From Pseudozyma flocculosa PF-1 (taxonomy: Eukaryota; Basidiomycota; Ustilaginomycetes; Ustilaginales; Ustilaginaceae), in assembly GCF_000417875.1 (NCBI RefSeq), contig NW_006920886.1, positions 34,410 to 89,536 of the forward strand: a DNA stretch of 55,127 nt, read 5' to 3'. A model generated the notes under the pieces. That model was not told the origin of the DNA, searched no databases, and was given only the letters and a program-made list of their open reading frames with translations. The position numbers and the translations under genes are program-made. Within the stretch, counting starts at the first letter, position 1; each line of letters starts with the position of its first letter. Of this stretch, positions 48,918-55,127 are shown one piece after another.

Positions 48918-50616
48918 ATGGCATCCGCACCGTCATCCTCGGCGCCACCGTCCGCGGCCGAACAGCGAGTCCAGGACCTTGCCCGCTTCTGCCAGCGTGT
49001 CAACATCGTCGATGTCGCTCCCTGCGAGATGATTCTGGGCGAGGCTCTCGGCATCAATGACATTGACGTGGCGGCCGACTTCACGACCATCGCTCTCAAA
49101 GTGATGATCCAAAAACTCCTGCCTTATCATGACCATCCCGAACTGCCCTTGTTCGTCAAAACCTGGGCCATTCGCCGCAACTCTTCTGGAGAGGCAGAGC
49201 GTGCCCCCTTGGTCGGCAAGGGCCGCCTCCGCAGACACTACATCGGCATGCTCGAGGACTTCGGCAAACCGACGTGGTTCCAGGCCGCAGAGTACCTCAT
49301 CTGCCGCTGCTTCTTCGGTGAGCTTGTGCTGCTCGTGCTCGCTAGCCGCAGGGATGCCTTGCTCACTCGCGCGATCCGAGGCGCCATGCTTTCGACCCGA
49401 ATCCGTCGCACAGCCCCGTCCGTGGTCATCCCGTACAATGAGTGGGACGAGAGGTGCGTGTCCGGATGTGGCCACTTCCGCCGTCAAGAGCCGCCTCCTT
49501 GAGCGCAGCGCTGATCGCGTCTGCCTCCCTCTCTCTTCCCCGACCTGCTTATTCCTGACAGAGACCACTATCGCCAGCTTTGCCAGGCCTTTGCGGCGCC
49601 AGACCATCGAGATGGGCCACAGCAATCCGACAACGAAAGCGCGACTGCCGACGAGCGCTCGTCTTGGAAGACGGGTCCGCCTGCCCCCCCTGTGCCGATC
49701 ATTGAATCTAGCGGCACGGGCAACATCCACAAGGCGCACGACTTGCGCCACCAGTGGCCAACGCTGGTCCTGACGCTGCGCAAGGACGCCGACGCCGCTA
49801 GCCAGGGCCTGCCCGTGGCCGAGAGCGGTGTCGCCGAGTTCTTTTCCAGAAGGGCCAGCCTCTTCCGCCACGACGGCCTCGCCATCTTGGCCTTTTTTTG
49901 TCGCCTGGCTCGACAGGGTATGCACTGAGCTGGAAAAGTCGAACAAGGCGGCCAAGCCACCCGCCTCGATGGGCGAGCTCTTCGCCCTCTGGCATCCGTC
50001 CGAAGACGCGTCGGGCCCTGGCAAGGAGGCTAACGAGGTCGCGTTCCAAGAGGTCTGCGACAGCGCCGACCTGTTGCGAAAGAAGAGGCCAAACCACTTC
50101 CAAGGTCCCGTGGTGCATGAGCAGGCCAAGTCGGCTCGGGCGCCGGTGAGCAAGGAAGCGGAGGATCGGATGCACCTCGCCCAGATCATGGGCTGGCACC
50201 TCGTGCCCATCCTGACGCGCCTCGAACGGCTCATCTGCGAGGCGGGCCCAGTCAAGGCGAAGCAAGCCGAGCTCGGCGAATATCTGCGAGAAGACCATCC
50301 CGCCATCCTCTACATCGTCATCGACGGGGTCAGGCACCTCGACGCGCCCGGGTCGTCGGCGGCCGCCTCGGCCAGTCTTCACCAGTGCCTCTCCCTCATG
50401 CCGCCCGGGAGCCCGTATTTGAGGATCTGGCATGTGCTGCTGGACACGCCGAGCGCCGTTTCCGAATCGATCCCGGCCCAGACTGGCGAGGGGGTCGGTA
50501 CGTCGGCAGAGGCAGCACAAGGCGGAGACGACACTGGCGGCGGCAGCGTCGATGACGGCGGCAGTGGCGATGACGGAGGAGAGGAACGGCAGACGAAGCG
50601 CGGCCGCCTGGTATGA
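48918..50616 (+). pseudogene. Broken P-loop NTPase paralogue (Crinkler-like family)
   Basis: Exon 1 (48918-49453) and exon 2 (from 49562) join in phase through a GTGCGT donor. From about residue 220 the protein aligns with the neighbour at 51081-53678: PIIESSGTG versus PIIQSSGTG, GLPVAE versus GFPVAE, MGELFALWHPS in both, FQEVC, and LLDT.SAV. Three kinds of damage are seen. The Walker A Lys is Asn (GTGN) and the Walker B Glu is Gly (DG for DE). A T7 run at 49893-49899, where six T keep the frame, shifts the frame to a stop at 49926-49928. About 450 residues corresponding to the neighbour's C-terminal half, including its putative nuclease, are absent. Even so, the frame after the shift stays open for ~240 codons and ends in an acidic stretch plus basic TKRGRL tail like the neighbour's TKRSRL. 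Exon 1 (~178 residues) has no counterpart next door. If the T is an assembly error, this is an intact but inactive short form. Confidence 0.72.
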
Positions 50617-51080
50617 GGGGCCGCTCGATGGCGTCGGTGTGGGCACAAACAGGGCTAGGGTTCGGGCGACAAAGGCAACCTTCTTTGGCATCGTAGCCGG
50701 CGGCGTGCCGCATACCGCAAGGGGGGAGAGATTCATGGCGTGCATAGCAACGGCAAACCGAGACCATCCCCGCAGATGCACGGCTGGACGATGTCTCGAG
50801 GCCAGTTGACGAACTGTCCGGTCACGTGGCAATGGACTGAAGATACGAAGCGCAACGGGGGTTAGGGAGGAGGGTGGGATCAAAGATGGTGGCCGAGGTG
50901 GTAGCACGGCCCGGTGGGCGACGGGCGGCTATCCTTGGACGGGACATCGAGACAAGTGGGTCGATGTGAAGCACGTGCGGCGATGGCGCTGACCGGTCCG
51001 ACGCATGCTCGCACGCAACGAGGCATGTGTCGACCGCGCCAAGAACGAGGAGCGAGGAGCGAGGTCGTGATCGTTGCGGG
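50617..51080. other. Spacer between the two NTPase paralogues
   Basis: This 464-bp spacer between same-strand paralogues shows no coding signal. It should carry the 3' end of the first and the promoter of the second. Confidence 0.5.
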
Positions 51081-53678
51081 ATGGCGGCTCGAATCTCTCA
51101 GGGTTTGATTGGCCATGCAGCGCCACCAGAGAGCATACAGCGTCAGAAGGGCGAAGAGCAGTGAGTTCCACGACTTGGCAGACCATGCTCCGACGGGCCG
51201 CTTCTATCGCGCTGATCGACTCACTTCGAGATGCTCGACTCCCACAGAGACTGGTTCACTCAGTTGTCTGGAGGCTTCGAGCTGCCCTACCGAGGCGATG
51301 CGCCGCAACGATTCCACGACGCCGTTGTGACAAGCTATGTTCCGATGTACGACGGACAATGGCCTTCCGACGAGGACCAGAAAAAGGGCGCGTACGGCCG
51401 CACGATACCGATCATCCAATCGAGCGGTACGGGCAAGAGTCGCATGGTCCACGAGCTGCGCAACCTTTGGCCCACGCTCATCCTGACGCTGCGCAGGAAC
51501 GCCAACATGCCTACCAAGGGCTTCCCGGTGGCCGAGGCTGGCGTCGTCAGTTTCTTCTTTGAGCGATTCGAGCTCTTTGACCGAGCGGATCTTGCCTTTT
51601 TAGCCTTCTTCATCGCCTGGCTCGACAGGGCACGCAAAGAGCTCGAAAAGGCTTGCAATTCGTCGAAGCCCCCAATCTCGATGGGCGAGCTCTTCGCCCT
51701 CTGGCATCCATCCAAAGACACGTCGGCTTTCGGCAAAGGGGTCCGTGAAGGCCTGTTCCAAGAGGTCTGCGAATCTGCGGACTCGCTGCGAACACGCTTT
51801 CCCGAAGACTTCCAAGGGCCTGTTCCGGCCAACGAGGTCGCTGGCCCCGCAGCGGAATCCGACGAGCCGGCACAAAAGCTGAGGAAGCATCTCCGTCACC
51901 TCACCCGGCTCATGGAAGATTACCTCGTTCCGATCCTCAATCGTCTCCAGCAGCTCCTTTGTGACGCCATGCCGGTCAAGCAAAAGCGGGCCGAGCTCGA
52001 CAAGACGGCGGATGCCGTGCAGCCAACGATCTTCTACATCGCCATCGACGAATTCACGCTCCTCGATACCCCAACCTCGACGACCCCTTCCGAGAGCCTC
52101 TGTCGATGCATCGCCCTCCTGTCGGAGCTCCACGGCAACTCACGCTTTCAGATCTGGTTCCTGCTCTTGGACACGACAAGCGCGGTGGCCAAGGCACTCC
52201 CGGCTCAGGCCAAGGAGAATTCCGAGCGAGCAGCCAACCAGCTTAGCGTGCCGGCTTGGTGGGACATCGGGTTCGATCTCCTGTGGCGCAAAGGCGCGCA
52301 TCCAAAGTCGGCGCTCGACGTCCTCACCCTCGACCATCTGAAGCTTTACGGACGGCCTCTGTGGTCTATCTATGCCAGCGACCAAGTCCTCGACAGCGCA
52401 GTGTTGAAACTGGTCCGCACCGATGGCGCCGCCGACTTGGGCAGCGCTTCAACGGTTGCAGCGCTCTTTTCGCAGCGATGCTGCATGGATCTGCTCCCGC
52501 TTCGGCCCGGCAGCCAGTCGAATGTCGTCGCTCGCGAGCTCGTGGAGTCACACATGCGCTACCTCTGCGGGTTGGAGAACGACGCCGTCTGCAAGACGAC
52601 AGTTCATAGCGAGCCGATGCTCGCGTTGGCGGCGTGGTTCGTCCTGCTAAAGGATCCGAAGGCTTATTCTGAAGCCCTCGAGACGCTGGTCAGCGAGCTC
52701 ATCAGCCTCGGACGTGATCTGGACTTGGTGGGAAGCCATGGAGAGTTCCTCGCACGACTCCTCCTCGTCATGGCGAGGGACGCTGCTTTCAAGATTTACG
52801 GCACCCCAAACGCGCGGCGGATCCGCGCAGTCGAGGCCCTATCCCTCGACGACTTTTTGGGTCTGCTCGTCGCCGAGCCCATTTCGACGCAGGTCAAGAG
52901 CAAGCTCAGCGGTATCGCCGCAGATGCCTGGCTCAGCTTCACGCACATAATCCCGTTTGAGCGTGGCATCCGCAACATCAGCCAGGATCAGCTCTGGCAC
53001 CTCTGGAAGCGCGGCGCCGGTATCCAGTGCCATCACGACGAGCAAGGCATCGACGGCCTGCTCCCCGTCTTCCTCGGCAGCGCGGAGGACCTCTCGTCGT
53101 CGGTGAAAAGCGAGATCGAGCTCTCGCGTCGGATGTCGTACGTCGGATGGCAAGTTAAAAACCGCAAGGAGCCGAAATACGGCCTCAAGCACCTCCACGG
53201 GCCGCCGATTGTTTCCAGCAAGTTTGGACCGACGCCAGACGCGCGGACGAGCTCGGTCATGACCATTCTTTTGGAGCTGGGAACAGAGGCCAAGTTCAGA
53301 GGATCCGGCAGCCGTGCCGAGGTCGTGACGAGCGCCTGTCCCACGTCCGAGGCCGACGATCACTGCAAGTCGTTCGGCGGCACGACGGTCCTGAAACTCC
53401 GCGGTCGCACTAGCGAGACGTACGGATGCCTTGACCGGCTGGATGTGGCCACAGCGTTCGGCAAGCTGGTGAAGCAGGTGGACCTGCGACAGGCACCTGG
53501 TGGCGGGACCAGGTCAGACTACCTGATGCCGGAGCTCCCCGAGCTGTGCTACTGCGACGATGCCATCGAGCACTTGCAGGTGGCCCAGCATGCCGACGGC
53601 GCGGCGCAGGCCGAGAACGAGGACGAGGAACAGGACGATAGCGGCGAGAAGGAGACGAAGCGCAGTCGTCTGTCATGA
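51081..53678 (+). CDS. P-loop NTPase with putative REase-fold C-terminal domain (Crinkler-like family)
   Basis: The large exon is open from an ATG at 51231 (815 residues from there). Numbering from that Met: Walker A SSGTGKS 64-70, Walker B FYIAIDE 268-274, a helical middle region with the family-like HSEPMLALAAWF at ~459-470, and a C-terminal segment with GIDGLLPVF (Asp ~608) and GWQVKN (Gln ~641, Lys ~643). The latter pair has the D...QxK spacing of PD-(D/E)XK nucleases. The end is acidic then basic (ETKRSRLS), a possible nuclear signal. NTPase-plus-REase proteins of this type are known among eukaryotic Crinkler-related effectors and expanded in basidiomycetes. I infer membership from motifs only. 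A CAG at 51245-51247 matches the paralogue's acceptor in position and phase. This suggests an upstream exon 51081-51160 (26 codons, GTGAGT donor), used for the start given here. No signal peptide. Confidence 0.72.
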
Positions 53679-54677
53679 ATCGGCAGACTGCGATGCCGCC
53701 CGAGAGGACAAAGGACGCGGATTGACAACGGGACGACAGTGGTCGACCGACCGGACCAGGCGACTCGATGGCATGATATACCCGAACACACGAAATACCC
53801 AGCGCAACAGCAACTGCGGTGCTCCCGCCTCCCCACCTGTACATATATACGCGCAACAGTCGCGACGACAGGGCCGATTGGTCCCGCGAGACAAGATCAG
53901 GCGGCCGCCATGCACCTCGTTCGGGAGGTCCAAGGAACAAAGCCATGTCACGCCAACGAGACGAGGAGGGAAAAGACGGGGACGAGAGGAGGGAGGCATG
54001 GAGAGTCGGAAACCGTGCACGCCTAGTCAGTTGGGAGCGCGGCAATTCGTGAAAGAGCGACCGACCGACCGGGAGGAACCCCGTGCGGAAGGAGGACATC
54101 GACGTGACGTGACGCGGCGGCCCATTCGCCGCCGCCGCGGAACCGTGAGATCGCGACCACGGCTCACTCTTCAGTTCAGCGAAGGCCTCATCAGCCACGT
54201 TGAGAGCAAGGAGCGAGAAGGGATCGAGCGAGCGAGGGGAAGATCGAGAATCCGTGATCGTTTCGTAGGCGGGTGGGACGGACGACGACTAGCACAGTTA
54301 CAAGAGAGAGATAGAGAGAGGGGAGAGAGAGAGAGCGCTGGCAATACCACCACCACCGCCGCCGGCGCATCGCACTAGGACAAGGCTAAAGAGGATAAAA
54401 GGGGAGAAGAGGGGCGAAAGCAAAGAGGAAAGAAACAGAAGAAGGTTTGATCATAGAGGAGGGAGGGCGAAGAGGAATGGAGGAAAGGGGGGCGGTTAGG
54501 GTCCACGCCGACCTCGCGGGCTTGAGCGACGGGTCGAGGTGGGATCCAAAGGACGCGAGCGGGTCGGCGTCGAAGGGCATTGGCGAGAATGAAAAGGGGG
54601 CGCGCGGGGAAGAAGCAAGAATGAAGAAAGGAAGGGGGAAAGAAAGAGACTGGGACAGACTCGAGCCCGCCGCCGCC
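53679..54677. other. Convergent spacer, NTPase / NOT1
   Basis: The flanking genes end towards each other across 1 kb. The DNA has a purine-rich GAGA stretch (54300-54340) and AG-rich sequence up to the NOT1 stop. These are probably 3' untranslated regions. No gene is supported. Confidence 0.6.
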
Positions 54678-55127
54678 TCAGGCCTGCTGCTGCTGCTGCT
54701 GGAAGCCAAGACCAGGTGCGATGCCGTTCATCTGGGCGGCTGGGACGCCTTGGGCGAGGCTGCCGTCCTCCGCGCCTGGGCCGGTGCCGTTGCCGTTGCC
54801 GGGGCCGACGAGGGTCGACGAGATATGGTCGAGCAGCGCCTGGATCTCGCCGGGCGCCTTGGGCATCAGCTGGCGGTGGCTGCGCATCAGCTCGATGAAG
54901 GTCACCAGCAGGCCCCACGGGTGCGGGCGGTTGACGATGAGGCGCTCGAGGAGGACGCGGGTGATCTGCTCGCGCACGGCGTCGTCGCGCGCCGACGCAA
55001 AGAGGTGGACCAGCAACGAGCTGAAGTAGGCCGTGTGGCTCGACGGGTAGCGCAGCTGGTTGGCGGCGGCCGTGAGCACCATGAAGCGGCCCTCGGGGTC
55101 GAGGGTCGACACGAGCTCCTCGACGAG
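54678..55127 (-). CDS. NOT1: CCR4-NOT scaffold subunit NOT1, C-terminal end (partial)
   Basis: Only the last ~149 codons lie in the window; the gene runs off the right edge. NOT1 is the scaffold of the CCR4-NOT deadenylase complex that shortens mRNA poly(A) tails. The NOT1 C-terminal domain is unmistakable: NQLRYPSSHTAYFS, then EQITRVLLERLIVNRPHPWGL and TFIELMRS. This helical repeat region binds the NOT2/NOT3-5 module. After the conserved domain comes a species-specific tail rich in Gly, Asn and Gln, ending in a poly-Gln run coded by CTG/CAG repeats. Confidence 0.95.
   Translation of the reverse strand, partial: LVEELVSTLDPEGRFMVLTAAANQLRYPSSHTAYFSSLLVHLFASARDDAVREQITRVLLERLIVNRPHPWGLLVTFIELMRSHRQLMPKAPGEIQALLDHISSTLVGPGNGNGTGPGAEDGSLAQGVPAAQMNGIAPGLGFQQQQQQA

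Overview
The window is nuclear DNA of a GC-rich, intron-bearing fungus. The gene set (Hook-type endosome adaptor, DOT1, CaMKI, WW-MyTH4-RhoGAP, a multicopper oxidase with a type II-like N terminus) and the short GT-AG introns (mostly 54-190 nt, about one to two per gene, six in the CaMKI gene) point to a basidiomycete, most likely of the smut lineage (Ustilaginomycotina). That placement is inference; no ribosomal or mitochondrial marker is present. I found no prokaryotic-type operons, tRNAs, rRNAs, CRISPR arrays or complete transposons.

Layout: 1-2068 low-complexity spacer. 2069-5187 (-) Hook adaptor, divergent from 5839-8085 (+) SIKE/FGFR1OP2-like STRIPAK subunit. 8496-9651 (+) TRAPP subunit Trs31. 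9845-12349 (-) multicopper oxidase. 12350-14103 spacer. 14104-15292 (-) mitochondrial carrier, divergent from 15869-18108 (+) ALG10 glucosyltransferase. 18334-21037 (-) DOT1, divergent from 21973-24139 (+) CaMKI, whose second intron holds an assembly gap inside a TC microsatellite. 25060-27550 (-) STE20/GCKIII kinase. 27551-35125 is a 7.6 kb stretch with no recognisable gene. 35126-36275 (+) PEP-mutase/isocitrate-lyase-superfamily enzyme. 36398-39746 (-) WD40 protein resembling the TFIIIC subunit Tfc6. 40418-44830 (-) WW-WW-MyTH4-RhoGAP protein. 44831-48917 spacer with a dense CGTACG palindrome cluster. 48918-50616 (+) broken NTPase paralogue and 51081-53678 (+) its intact NTPase plus putative restriction-endonuclease-fold neighbour. 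54678-end (-) C terminus of NOT1.

Most genes are conserved housekeeping or signalling genes: endosome motility, ER-Golgi tethering, N-glycan assembly, chromatin, Pol III transcription and mRNA decay. Two (SIKE-like and GCKIII) belong to the same conserved kinase/phosphatase assembly, STRIPAK. The accessory part is the right end. There, two tandem paralogues of a fungal Crinkler-like P-loop NTPase family lie next to a gene-poor spacer. One keeps Walker A, Walker B and a PD-(D/E)XK-like signature. The other has lost both Walker catalytic residues, carries a homopolymer frameshift and lacks the whole nuclease half, yet keeps the matching C-terminal basic tail. This pair is the best candidate for something undescribed. 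Exon boundaries were worked out by hand from splice consensus, phase and family conservation.
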